Source: Pontimonas sp. (GTDB taxonomy: Bacteria; Actinomycetota; Actinomycetes; Actinomycetales; Microbacteriaceae). Taken from it: DNA of 64,000 bases. Below are positions 50,717 through 60,033 of this stretch, piece by piece (the stretch's first letter is position 1; every line of letters starts with the position of its first letter). The notes beneath the pieces are model-generated. The model was not told the DNA's origin, made no database searches, and saw only the letters and a list, made by a program, of their open reading frames with translations. The translations under genes and the position numbers were made by a program. The stretch lies in assembly GCA_018402295.1 (NCBI GenBank), contig JAGYJI010000006.1:124001-188000 (forward strand), in the 5' to 3' direction.

Positions 50717-51697
50717 GTGGAGTTTTTCGACACAATCCTGTGGCCCATTCGATGGGTCATCGAGGCAGTGCTTGCTGGTTCCCACGCAGTACTCGAGGCC
50801 ATGGGCATGGATCCGGCATCGGGTGCCGCGTGGTTCTTCTCGATTATGGTTCTCGTTCTCCTCGTGCGTGCCGCACTCATCCCTGTTTTCGTGCGTCAAA
50901 TTAAGAGCCAGCGTCGCATGATGGAAATTGCCCCCGAACTGAAAAAGATTCAGGATAAGTACAAGGGGAAGAAAGACCAGTTCTCCCGGGAAGCAATGTC
51001 GCGCGAGACGATGGCTCTGTATTCAAAAGCCGGAACCAATCCTTTTTCGTCGTGTCTCCCACTCTTACTGCAGATGCCGATTTTCTTCGGTCTTTTCCGG
51101 GTGCTGCAGACAGCCGCAGAGGGGCGCTCTGGCGTTTCCTTTATGACGGAGCAGCTCGCCGAACAGTTTGGTCAGGCTGCTCTCTTTGGGTTCGCGCCAC
51201 TCAAGGCGACCATGATTGCGGCTTTTGCGGAGGGCTCCGGATATAGCTCCGCAGAGACCATCGGCATTGTGATCACCGCCGGAATCATGGTGGTTTTGAT
51301 GTCGGCATCGCAGTTCGTTACTCAGTTGCAGATCATGTCGAAGAACCAGTCCCCGGCGATGAAGGAAAGCCCGATGTATCGCCAGCAGCGCATCCTGCTG
51401 TACATGCTGCCCCTGGTCTTCCTGTTCTCCGGTGTCTACTTCCCACTCGGTGTCATGACCTACTGGCTGGTGTCCAACTTCTGGACCATGGGACAGCAGT
51501 TCATCGTGATTCGAAACCTCCCCACCCCAGGCAGCGAGGCAGAAAAGGAACGAGACGCCAGGCTTGCCAAGAAGCGCGCCCGCAAGGGAATTGTCCTCAT
51601 CGAAGAGGATGACGAGCCAGAAGAAGAGCAGGAAAAAGGTCAACGCCCCCAACCCAAGGGCAAGAGTCGTTCAAAGAAAAAGAAGAAGAGGAAATAA
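50717..51697 (+). CDS. yidC: Membrane protein insertase YidC
   Basis: 326 residues. Helices at the N-terminus, then the insertase core with helices near 107-130 (LLLQMPIFFGLFRVL), 170-195 and 220-270, and a Lys/Arg-rich tail (KGKSRSKKKKKRK). GTG at 50717. Stop shares a base with jag ATG (TAATG). Confidence 0.95.
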   Translation: MEFFDTILWPIRWVIEAVLAGSHAVLEAMGMDPASGAAWFFSIMVLVLLVRAALIPVFVRQIKSQRRMMEIAPELKKIQDKYKGKKDQFSREAMSRETMALYSKAGTNPFSSCLPLLLQMPIFFGLFRVLQTAAEGRSGVSFMTEQLAEQFGQAALFGFAPLKATMIAAFAEGSGYSSAETIGIVITAGIMVVLMSASQFVTQLQIMSKNQSPAMKESPMYRQQRILLYMLPLVFLFSGVYFPLGVMTYWLVSNFWTMGQQFIVIRNLPTPGSEAEKERDARLAKKRARKGIVLIEEDDEPEEEQEKGQRPQPKGKSRSKKKKKRK

Positions 51698-52176
51698 TGG
51701 CCACGAAGGACCAAGAGATTGTTGTCCCTGACGAGGGAGAGCTGGCTGCCGACTACTTGGAGACCCTGCTAGACATCGCCGACCTTGACGGCGATATCGA
51801 GATAGAGGTTAAGCAGGAGAGAACCTATGTCACGGTGGGATCTGCGGAAACCAACGATCTCGATGCTCTTTCGGCACCGGATGTGGTGAGCGCGCTCCAG
51901 GACTTGACCAGGCTGGCTGTTCAACAGAAGACCGGAGAGTTCGCACGCTTAGTGCTCGACATCGGCGGGTCACGAGAAGCCCGCGAGAAAGAGCTGGAGA
52001 AATTGGTCACGGTGGCGATTGACAAGATCGAGAACGGTGCCAAATCCGCAGCACTTCCCCCGATGAGTAGTTACGAGCGCAAGCTCGTGCACGACATGGT
52101 CGGTGAGCGCGGTTTCCAGTCGGGCTCCGAAGGCGAAGGCAAAGAACGCCACACGGTCATCACCGCAGCCTCCTAG
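51697..52176 (+). CDS. jag: RNA-binding protein Jag/KhpB (R3H domain)
   Basis: 159 residues. KH-like domain, then R3H domain with SYERKLVHDMVGE. No Jag-N domain. Coupled to yidC. Confidence 0.9.
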   Translation: MATKDQEIVVPDEGELAADYLETLLDIADLDGDIEIEVKQERTYVTVGSAETNDLDALSAPDVVSALQDLTRLAVQQKTGEFARLVLDIGGSREAREKELEKLVTVAIDKIENGAKSAALPPMSSYERKLVHDMVGERGFQSGSEGEGKERHTVITAAS

Positions 52177-52178
52177 GA

Positions 52179-52820
52179 ATGTTTCACGTGAAACATTCGG
52201 AGGTAGAGCCAGAACCCGTAGCCGCGGAAAAGCTCTGCGGTGAGGCATTACCCACGCTTCGACTTTTTGCCGAGCACCTTGCGCAGTGGGGTGAAGAGTT
52301 GGGCCTCGTGGGACCGCGCGAGCTTGACCGTCTCTGGACGCGACACATTATGAACTCCGCTCTTGTTGCACACAAGGTGGGGGCTGGAACCCTGATTGAT
52401 ATCGGGTCGGGGGCAGGATTTCCGGGGTTAGTGGTTGCGGCCATGAGGCCCGATGTCCAGTGTGTGCTGATCGAGCCGCTGGGCCGTCGCGCGCACTGGT
52501 TAAGAGAAGAAGCCGAGCGGCTGGGTCTGACCAATGTCTCGGTGCGGAATGAGCGTGCAGAAGAAGCTGCTGGTCACGTTGTGGGCGAATACGTTACGGC
52601 CCGCGCTGTGAGCGCGCTGAAAACACTGGTGCCCCTTGCCGCACCACTACTCAAGCCGGGCGGTGAGCTCGTGTTGATGAAGGGCCAGAGGATCGATGAG
52701 GAGGTCCGTGACGCCGCATCGGTCCTTGTCAAGTGGAGCGTGACCAACCCCAGTATCGAGGTGACGGGGCCGGAATTTGGCACTGAAGAGACCCGAATTT
52801 TTCGGGCTACAGTGGGATAA
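52179..52820 (+). CDS. rsmG: 16S rRNA (guanine-N7) methyltransferase RsmG
   Basis: 213 residues; methylates G527 of 16S rRNA using SAM. SAM motif IDIGSGAGFPGLVVA, ENxRAEEAAG, and LLKPGGELVLMKG. The first codons MFHVKH are encoded by a parS site (52180-52195), so the true start could lie a few codons further on; GTG at 52188 is possible. Confidence 0.94.
   Translation: MFHVKHSEVEPEPVAAEKLCGEALPTLRLFAEHLAQWGEELGLVGPRELDRLWTRHIMNSALVAHKVGAGTLIDIGSGAGFPGLVVAAMRPDVQCVLIEPLGRRAHWLREEAERLGLTNVSVRNERAEEAAGHVVGEYVTARAVSALKTLVPLAAPLLKPGGELVLMKGQRIDEEVRDAASVLVKWSVTNPSIEVTGPEFGTEETRIFRATVG
52180..52195. promoter_or_regulatory. parS site, ParB nucleation
   Basis: TGTTTCACGTGAAACA, perfect consensus palindrome, overlapping the rsmG start codon. 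Confidence 0.92.
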
Positions 52821-52831
52821 AACACAACGCA

Positions 52832-52847
52832 TGTTTCACGTGAAACA
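52832..52847. promoter_or_regulatory. parS site, ParB nucleation
   Basis: A second perfect TGTTTCACGTGAAACA, 17 nt before the parA start. Confidence 0.92.
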
Positions 52848-52864
52848 TGGGAGGGAATTCGTAG

Positions 52865-53758
52865 GTGACCCAGCCGCAGTTTGATCAGTCCACTCCCTTG
52901 GCAGCGGAGCTTGCTGATCTCAGTAAACGTCGCGCCGCACTCGCCGGTGCTGTGGCGCCTAAACCGGCGAAGCCCAGAGTTCTGACGGTTGCCAACCAAA
53001 AGGGTGGGGTCGGGAAAACCACGACAGCGGTGAATATTGCGGGTGCCCTCGCTCGTTTTGGGAGCCGAGTGTTGGTGATTGATTTAGACCCGCAGGGAAA
53101 CGCCTCCACCGCGCTCGGTATTGACCATCACTCTGATATCCCGAGTATTTATGACGTCGTGATCGGGGTCACACCGTTGGCGGATGTGGTCCAGGTGAGT
53201 CCTGAGAGTCCTCATCTTCTCTGCGCACCCTCCACCTTGGATCTAGCGGGAGCGGAAATTGAGTTGGTCTCGCTGGCCGCCAGAGAGTATCGCCTGCAGC
53301 GAGCTCTGCAGGTGTTCCTGGAGTCACCGGCAGGAGCCGGCATCGACTATGTCTTTATTGACTGCCCACCGTCGCTCGGCCTTCTGACCATCAACGCATT
53401 TGTGGCCGCTCAGGAAGTCCTTATTCCTATCCAGTGTGAGTACTACGCGCTCGAAGGAGTCAGCCAATTAGTGCGCAACATTGAGCTCGTGAAGGGTCAC
53501 CTGAATCCCGGTTTGACCCTGTCGACCATTCTGTTGACGATGTTCGACACGAGGACAAATCTCGCCCACCAGGTCGTCTCTGACGTCCGTCTGCACTTTC
53601 CCGATCAAACCCTGGACACACTCATTCCTCGATCTGTCCGCGTGTCAGAAGCACCCAGTTATGGGCAGACAGTGATTGAGTATGACCAAAGTTCTCCCGG
53701 AGCTGTGTCCTATCAAGAAGCAGCTTTGGAAATTGCACACAGAGGAGCAACGCAGTAA
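52865..53758 (+). CDS. parA: Chromosome partitioning ATPase ParA (Soj)
   Basis: 297 residues. Deviant Walker A NQKGGVGKTTT near residue 44, DLDPQGN, FIDCPPSLG. GTG start at 52865. Forms nucleoid-bound dimers pulled by ParB. Stop overlaps the parB ATG (TAATG). Intact. Confidence 0.97.
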   Translation: MTQPQFDQSTPLAAELADLSKRRAALAGAVAPKPAKPRVLTVANQKGGVGKTTTAVNIAGALARFGSRVLVIDLDPQGNASTALGIDHHSDIPSIYDVVIGVTPLADVVQVSPESPHLLCAPSTLDLAGAEIELVSLAAREYRLQRALQVFLESPAGAGIDYVFIDCPPSLGLLTINAFVAAQEVLIPIQCEYYALEGVSQLVRNIELVKGHLNPGLTLSTILLTMFDTRTNLAHQVVSDVRLHFPDQTLDTLIPRSVRVSEAPSYGQTVIEYDQSSPGAVSYQEAALEIAHRGATQ

Positions 53759-54701
53759 TGGCACAGAAGAGAACCGGACTGGGAAGAGGTATTGGTGCGT
53801 TGATTCCTGGCGCCTCCACAACGGGGGAGCGTCCCGTGGACGTGTTCTTTCCCTCTGGTCCCGAGGCGCCGGATTTGGTCGCAATTCCCGGTGCGAGCCT
53901 TGCCGCCCTCCCGCCGTCTGCTATTCGCCCCAACCCGCAACAGCCTCGTAAAGAGTTCCACCAGGAGGAACTCGACGAGCTGATTCACTCGGTTGGCGAG
54001 TTTGGTGTACTGCAGCCGATTGTGGTCCGGCCGCTGGCCAAACCGCAAGGACCCATCCAGTACGAGTTGATCATGGGAGAGCGCCGACTACGGGCGGCGA
54101 CCGCGGCCGGTCTTGCGACAATTCCCGCAGTGGTGCGCGAGACAGACGATGACGCGATGCTCCGGGATGCTCTTTTGGAGAACCTCCACCGCGCCAATCT
54201 CAACGCGTTGGAGGAAGCGTCGGCTTACCAACAACTACTGTCTGATTTTGGAATTACTCAGGACGAACTCGCGACCAAGTTGGGCCGCTCTCGTCCCCAG
54301 GTAACCAATACGTTGCGCCTGCTTCGCCTCCCTGCGGATGTTCAGAAGAAGGTCGCTGCTGGGGTGTTGAGTGCTGGGCACGCACGCGCCCTGCTGGCGA
54401 TGCCAGACGCAACGGGAATGTCGGCTTTGGCAAACAAGATTGTGCAACAGTCGCTGACAGTCCGTCAGGCTGAGGAGCAAGCCGGTCTTGCCAAAGCGTC
54501 GAAGCCGGGGGCGAAAAAGTCCGGGGCGGCCGTCGCAGTGAGGGGCTCGATGAGATTGCCGAGCGAATGGCGGACCGCCTCAACACTCGCGTCCACATCA
54601 CCTTGTCCAAGACCAAAGGAACACTCTCCATTGATTTCGCTACTGTCGCGGACCTTAATCGGATCTTGGGCGAACTGGGTGAGCCCGGCTTTAGGGAGTA
54701 G
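53758..54701 (+). CDS. parB: Chromosome partitioning protein ParB, one frameshift
   Basis: Binds parS (both sites nearby). CTPase motifs GEFGVLQPIVVRPL and GERRLRAA, ENLHRANLNALEEA, HTH LGRSRPQVTNTLRLLRL. Near 54529-54532 a base is missing; the C-terminal dimerisation domain (LDEIAERMADRLNTRVHI) continues to TAG 54699-54701. About 314 residues. Convergent with ddl, overlapping by 11 nt. Confidence 0.95.
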
Positions 54702-55641
54702 CCAAGGCTGCGTCCACGAGGGCGCCATACACTCCCCCGACGTCATAGCCGGCGGAATCAAGCGCCAAGGCAGTGCTGGAGGTTTCCGTGAGACCCGGCA
54801 TGGTGCTGGCTTCGAGGAACCAGGGCTTACCTGATGAGTCAACGATGAAGTCCACCCGGGCCAGATGGCGCAGACCCAGGGCACTAAAGGACTCGAGTGC
54901 GAGGGTGTTGAGAGACTCCATCACCTCAGGCTCGAGCCGGGGTGGGGTGTAGAAACGGGTTGCTCCTGCGGTGTAGCGGGCTTCGAAATCGTAGTGCCCA
55001 GAGAGCGGCTCGATCTCGACGGCTTGAATGGCTCGGGGACCGTCTCCGGTGTTAATGATGGGGACACACACCTCGGCGCCGATGATGCGCTTTTCGATGA
55101 GGGCAATGTCAGAGTAGGTGAAGGCGTGAACCATCGCTTTTCTCAGGTCCTCGGCGGAGTCAACCCAGGACACCCCCTGCGCCGACCCTCCCTGTGCGGG
55201 CTTCACGATGAGGGGGAGTTCCAAAGCTGACGTGACCGTTTCGAGGACACTTTCGGCACCGAGTTCGCGGAATGCGTCGCGGGACAGGGTGATCGAGGGC
55301 GGGGTCGCTACCCCTGATCTTTCCACCAGGCTTTTTGCGACCGGTTTGTTCCAGGCAATTCGCGAGGCGTCAGCGGTGGAGCCCACGTAGGGAATTCCGA
55401 GCATTTCCAGCAGCGCGCGAAGGGCACCATCTTCACCCGAAGCCCCGTGAAGAACGGGCCAGACCACTTCGGGGGGATGTTCGCGGAGATGCTCAATCAG
55501 GGTTCCATCGGGGTCACGAAGCTCCACACTCATGCCGTGAGAGATGAGGCCATCGGCAACTTTGCGTCCGGACTTGAGGGAGATGTCCCGCTCGTGAGAA
55601 ATTCCGCCGGAGAGAATCAGGACCCGCGGCATGCTGCTCAC
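54691..55641 (-). CDS. ddl: D-alanine-D-alanine ligase family protein
   Basis: 316 residues. ATP-grasp fold: LSGGISHERDISLKSG at the N-terminus, LHGASGEDG, KPAQGGSAQGVSW, DFIVDSSGKPWFLEASTMPGL (catalytic). Would make D-Ala-D-Ala for peptidoglycan. GTG at 55641, 2 nt after the aminotransferase stop; the Ddl here is shorter than E. coli. Intact. Confidence 0.9.
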   Translation of the reverse strand: MSSMPRVLILSGGISHERDISLKSGRKVADGLISHGMSVELRDPDGTLIEHLREHPPEVVWPVLHGASGEDGALRALLEMLGIPYVGSTADASRIAWNKPVAKSLVERSGVATPPSITLSRDAFRELGAESVLETVTSALELPLIVKPAQGGSAQGVSWVDSAEDLRKAMVHAFTYSDIALIEKRIIGAEVCVPIINTGDGPRAIQAVEIEPLSGHYDFEARYTAGATRFYTPPRLEPEVMESLNTLALESFSALGLRHLARVDFIVDSSGKPWFLEASTMPGLTETSSTALALDSAGYDVGGVYGALVDAALATP

Positions 55642-55643
55642 GG

Positions 55644-56948
55644 TTAGCTCACCTCGGGCGGAGGCGATTCAAGGTTCGCCGCCACCGGAGTTTCGGAGCT
55701 GGCGGGGCCAAAGGTGTCGACGAGCTCACGTTCTTCCGTGATCACTCGAGCCAACCGCCGAATTCCCTCGGTGATGAAGTCGGGCTCTGGGTAGCAGAAG
55801 GCCAAGCGAAGGTGCCGTTGGCCTTGTCCGTTAGCGAAGAAAGCGGTTCCCGGTGTGTAGGCGACGAGCTCTGTGATTGCTCGGGGCAGCATGTCTTTGG
55901 AGTCCAACCCCTCGGGAAGAGTGAGCCACAGGTAAAAGCCTCCGGCGGGATTGGTGTGGGCAATGTCGGGCAAATACGACGAGAGCGCATTGGTCATGGC
56001 GTCACGCCGCTCCCGGTAGACCCCACGGAAAATATCGATTTGGGCTTTCCAGTCGTGAGACTCGAAGTATTCGGCTAACACCATCTGTGCGAATGAGCTG
56101 GGAGACAGAATGGCTGCCTCAGACGCCAACACGAGTTTTTCTCGTATCCCATGGGGGGCGACAACCCATCCCACGCGGAGCCCCGGGGCGAACGTCTTGG
56201 AAAAAGAACCCAGGTATATCACGCCACCATCATCAACGCTTCGCAACGCTTGAGGGGGCGGAGAGTCAAACCAGAGCAACCCGTAGGGGTTGTCCTCCAC
56301 AATCAAGATTCCGTTGTCTTGGGCGATATCGAGGATTTCCACTCGACGAGACGCAGAGAGCGTCACGCCCGCGGGGTTCTGGAAGTTGGGGATGAGATAC
56401 AGAAACTTGACCGGGACCTGTGCGTCACGCAACTGCTCGATTCGCTCTCGCAGAGCCTCGGGAATCATCCCGTGGTCGTCCATCTCGACGTGCTCGACGC
56501 GTGCTTGATAGGAGCGGAAGACTCCCATGGCACCCACATAGCTGGGGGATTCAGCAATGATCGCATCGCCCGGGTTGATGAAAAGTTTGGCGACCAGATC
56601 CAAACCCTGTTGCGAACCGGTGGTCACGACAATGTCGTCAACACCGGCTCGAATCCCTTCCTCGGCCATGACGTCTCGAATCTTCTCTCGAAGACGGGGA
56701 AGTCCTTGCCCAGACCCATACTGGAGCGCGGCGGCCCCCTGGGTGGCGAGAACGGAATCGACGGAGCTTCGAACCTTGTCAAAGGGCAGGGCAGCAACGA
56801 AAGGCATTCCACCGGCCAAGGAGACCACCTCGGGTCGGCTGGCCACCGCGAAGAGTGCGCGCACTTCACTCGCGCTCAAACCCGCCGCACGGTCGGCGTA
56901 GTTGTCAAACCAGGGGTCGAGCGAGATTCCCGAACCGGGTGACATCAT
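55644..56948 (-). CDS. PLP-dependent aminotransferase (class I, MocR-less)
   Basis: About 434 residues. Fold type I: SLAGGMPF, GSQQGLDLV, NPAGVTLS, VEDNPYGLL, and PLP-Lys motif SFSKTFAPGLRVGW. Similar to 2-aminoadipate or branched-chain aminotransferases of the LysN/YbdL-like group. The ATG at 56948 has AAGGTG five nt upstream; the TTG at 56963 is less likely. Intact. Confidence 0.9.
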   Translation of the reverse strand: MMSPGSGISLDPWFDNYADRAAGLSASEVRALFAVASRPEVVSLAGGMPFVAALPFDKVRSSVDSVLATQGAAALQYGSGQGLPRLREKIRDVMAEEGIRAGVDDIVVTTGSQQGLDLVAKLFINPGDAIIAESPSYVGAMGVFRSYQARVEHVEMDDHGMIPEALRERIEQLRDAQVPVKFLYLIPNFQNPAGVTLSASRRVEILDIAQDNGILIVEDNPYGLLWFDSPPPQALRSVDDGGVIYLGSFSKTFAPGLRVGWVVAPHGIREKLVLASEAAILSPSSFAQMVLAEYFESHDWKAQIDIFRGVYRERRDAMTNALSSYLPDIAHTNPAGGFYLWLTLPEGLDSKDMLPRAITELVAYTPGTAFFANGQGQRHLRLAFCYPEPDFITEGIRRLARVITEERELVDTFGPASSETPVAANLESPPPEVS

Positions 56949-57014
56949 GACAACACCTTGCACGCTGGAGGACTGGAGACCCCAGAATAGGGGGCTTTGC
57001 CCTGGAGCGGGGTG

Positions 57015-57341
57015 TTAGGCCAAGAATTCTTGGAGGTCCGCTTCCAGAGCGGGCTTGGGTTTTGCCCCAATGACCGTCTTGACGACCTCGCCACCCCGGA
57101 AGACCTTCATGGTCGGGATGGAGGTGATTTGGTACTTCATCGCGGTCTCGGGGTTGTCATCGACGTTGAGTTTCACGACGTCGATCTTCTCCGAGTGCTC
57201 TGTGGCAATCTGGTCCAAAATCGGCGAAACGGCGCGGCACGGGCCACACCACTCGGCCCAGAAGTCCACCATGATGGGCTTGTCGCTTCCGAGAACCTCG
57301 GTGTCGAAATTCTGGTCTGTCACATCTCGTGCGCTGCTCAT
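57015..57341 (-). CDS. trxA: Thioredoxin
   Basis: 108 residues, active site WCGPC, then cis-Pro in SIPTMKVF. Reduced by TrxB, encoded next. Intact. Confidence 0.97.
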   Translation of the reverse strand: MSSARDVTDQNFDTEVLGSDKPIMVDFWAEWCGPCRAVSPILDQIATEHSEKIDVVKLNVDDNPETAMKYQITSIPTMKVFRGGEVVKTVIGAKPKPALEADLQEFLA

Positions 57342-57369
57342 CTGTCTCTCCTTGGGTTATCGGGGCGCC

Positions 57370-58323
57370 TTAGGCGCTGTGGCTTGCGGCTGCCTGTTTT
57401 TGCGGCAGTGATTCGAGGTAGTGCTGGGCATCAAGTGCCGCCACACATCCTGATCCGGCTGCGGTAACGGCCTGACGGTAGGTCGGGTCGATGACATCTC
57501 CTGCGGCGAAGACACCCTCAATGTTGGTGCGTGAGGTGCGACCCTCGACGGCGATGGTTCCCTCGGGCGTGAGGTCGAGTTGTCCGTGCACCACGTGGGT
57601 TCGGGGATCTGAACCAATGGCGATAAACAACCCCGACACGTCGAGGGTGGTCTCTTCGCCTGTGACGGTGTCCACGATTCCAATGCCGGAGACGAGATCG
57701 TCTCCATAGATGTGCTCCACGGTGGCGTTCAGGATGAACTTAATCTTGGGATCATTCTGGGCCCGCTCCTGCATCACAGCGGAGGCGCGAAGCTTGTCGG
57801 AGCGGTGGATGATGTAGACAGTGTCGGCAAACCGCGTGAGGAATGTTGCCTCCTCCATGGCGGAGTCTCCGCCGCCCACCACGGCGACAACTTTCTCGCG
57901 ATAGAAGGCCCCATCGCAGGTCGCACACCAGGACACCCCATAGCCACTGAGGCGATCTTCATCAGGAATCCCGAGCTTGCGGTAAGCAGATCCGGTGGCG
58001 ACAATCACAGACGCAGCCTCAACGGTGTCACCGTTGCCCAGGGAAATCTTTTTGACCGGCCCTGATAGCTCAAGGGACGCCACGTCGTCATACATAATTT
58101 CGGCACCGAAGCGTTCTGCCTGCTTTTGCATGTGGGTCATCAGTTCGGGACCCATGATGCCCTCGGGAAATCCTGGGAAGTTATCCACATCGGTGGTGTT
58201 CATGAGGTCCCCACCAAATTCCACAGAAGAGGCAACAACCAGCGGGTTAAGGTTTGCGCGGGCGGCGTAGATGGCTGCGGTGTAGCCAGCAGGCCCTGAA
58301 CCGATAATGACAACGTCTCGCAT
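57370..58323 (-). CDS. trxB: Thioredoxin-disulfide reductase
   Basis: 317 residues. FAD GSGPAGYTAAIYAARAN, active site WCATC, NADPH VVGGGDSAMEEA, and C-terminal GVFAAGDVIDPTYRQAVTAAGSG. ATG 58323 with AGGAGA. Contains a perfect TTATCCACA at 58181-58189, judged coincidental. Intact. Confidence 0.97.
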   Translation of the reverse strand: MRDVVIIGSGPAGYTAAIYAARANLNPLVVASSVEFGGDLMNTTDVDNFPGFPEGIMGPELMTHMQKQAERFGAEIMYDDVASLELSGPVKKISLGNGDTVEAASVIVATGSAYRKLGIPDEDRLSGYGVSWCATCDGAFYREKVVAVVGGGDSAMEEATFLTRFADTVYIIHRSDKLRASAVMQERAQNDPKIKFILNATVEHIYGDDLVSGIGIVDTVTGEETTLDVSGLFIAIGSDPRTHVVHGQLDLTPEGTIAVEGRTSRTNIEGVFAAGDVIDPTYRQAVTAAGSGCVAALDAQHYLESLPQKQAAASHSA

Positions 58324-58361
58324 GTTTCTCCTACTTTCCTTACACCGCGTGCAACGCAAGT

Positions 58362-60033
58362 CTAGGAGGAAGTATTCCCCGACCGGGTAAACGGCAGGCG
58401 ACGAAGTACCGGAGCTGTCACCGTACGGGCATCGTCACTGCGAAGAAGCATCAAAACACCGACATAGACCAGCACCATCGCGAGGGTGATTCCCACCATC
58501 ACCACGCCCGACCAGAGTGCTGATTCCTCGAGGTACGCGGCCCCATCTGCCCCTCCCCAGGCCACCAAAAGCCCCAGGCCTGTCGCACTGGCGGGGAGGG
58601 CGGCAAGAGCAAACCTGGCGAAGTTGAGAACCAACGGGGTCAGGTTCAGGCCCCCAAGTTTTCGGCGGAGGACAAAGATAGCCACCAGGGTTTGAACTCC
58701 CCCAGCAATGCTCGCGGAGAGGGCAAGACCCCAGGCAATCTGCCCAACCGGAAGTGTGGCAACAGCCAAAGCGAGAGAAATGAAGAGCGTGGCCTGTAGC
58801 ACTTGGAGAAAAAACGGCGTTCTGGTGTCTTCCAGGGCATAAAACACCCGCTGGACCACAAACAGCACGCTGAAGGCCACAAGGCCAAGGGCGTAGAGGG
58901 CAATCACCAACGCCATGGCACGAATCGAGTCAGGTTCTCCGCCAAATTGACGCGCAAAGGGTAGCGACACGACGATGAGCCCAGCGCTGGCGAGAACCAT
59001 GAAAAACCCAATTCGGGACACCGATTCGAGGAAGTCCGAGCGAACAGCAGAGAGGTTCCCATCTCGCGCGTGGGTAGACATCCGCGTGAAGTAGGCGGTC
59101 GCTAGGGAGACCGCAACTACCGAGTGCGGAAGCATGAAGATCAACCAGGAGAAACGAAGGATCGCGAGGCTGGGGGCGTCCCCGCCGGCAGCGAGCGAGG
59201 CGACATTGGCCTGCACGACGCCCGCAATCTGCGCCACCAGGATCATGCCAAACATCCACGACACTGCTCGACCGGTGTTCCCCAGTCCCACTCCTCGCCA
59301 GCGGAAGTCCGGCCGGAAGCTCAGGCCGGCTTTTCGCCAAAAGAGGAAAAGGATGAGGGACTGTGCCGCCACACCCGCGGTTGCTGACCCGGCCAGCACA
59401 GTGACCATGGCGGGCGTCCAGACCAGCGCATCTGGCGGTGTCAACACCGGGGAAGAGAACGCTGAAGGCCACGAGCCCGGCCATGGCGACGATGTTGTTG
59501 AGGGCGGGAGCCCAGGTGAAGGGCCCGAAGACTTTGCGGGCGTTCAGCACTTCACTGAGCAGACTGTAGAGCGCATAAAACAAGACCTGGGGCAAACACC
59601 AGTAGGCAAAAGCGACCGCCAACGCTATGTCGTCGGGACTGAACCCGCGACCACCATCGCCGCCGCTCTGGGAATAGAGCGCGACCAGCGCAGGCGCCAG
59701 AAGCGTTGCCAGGATTGCCACGGCGAGGAAGATCACAAACCCGAGCGTGACGATCTTGTTGACGAAGCTTTGCCCACCGTCTTTGTCGAGGCCTGCTTTG
59801 ACAATGTGGGGAACGAGCACCGCGCTGAGAACACCGCCGGCGACAATGGCGTAGATGTTGTTGGGGAGTTGGTTAGCCAGAGCAAAGGTGTCAGCGCCGG
59901 CACCGACGGTGCCAAGCGTTCGGGCAAGGATGATGGCGCTGATGAACCCCAGGACCCGGGACACCACAGTGCCTGAGGCAAGGATCATGCTGGAGCGGCC
60001 GAGTGAGCCAGGCTCCTCCGAGGGTTTACTCAT
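58362..60033 (-). CDS. murJ: Lipid II flippase MurJ (MviN), one frameshift
   Basis: Polytopic MOP-superfamily protein of about 557 residues; flips lipid II. N-terminal SGTVVSRVLGFISAIILARTLG and later RVFYALEDTRTPF are family motifs. Near 59447-59452 a base is missing (FPGV then LTPPDALVWTPAMVTVLAG). ATG 60033, overlapping the DUF6049 stop. Possible partner of FhaA signalling. Confidence 0.94.

Noticed and set aside
58181-58189. Perfect DnaA box TTATCCACA inside trxB
   Set aside because: It encodes conserved residues of the reductase (VDNFPGF), so its presence is explained by protein coding.
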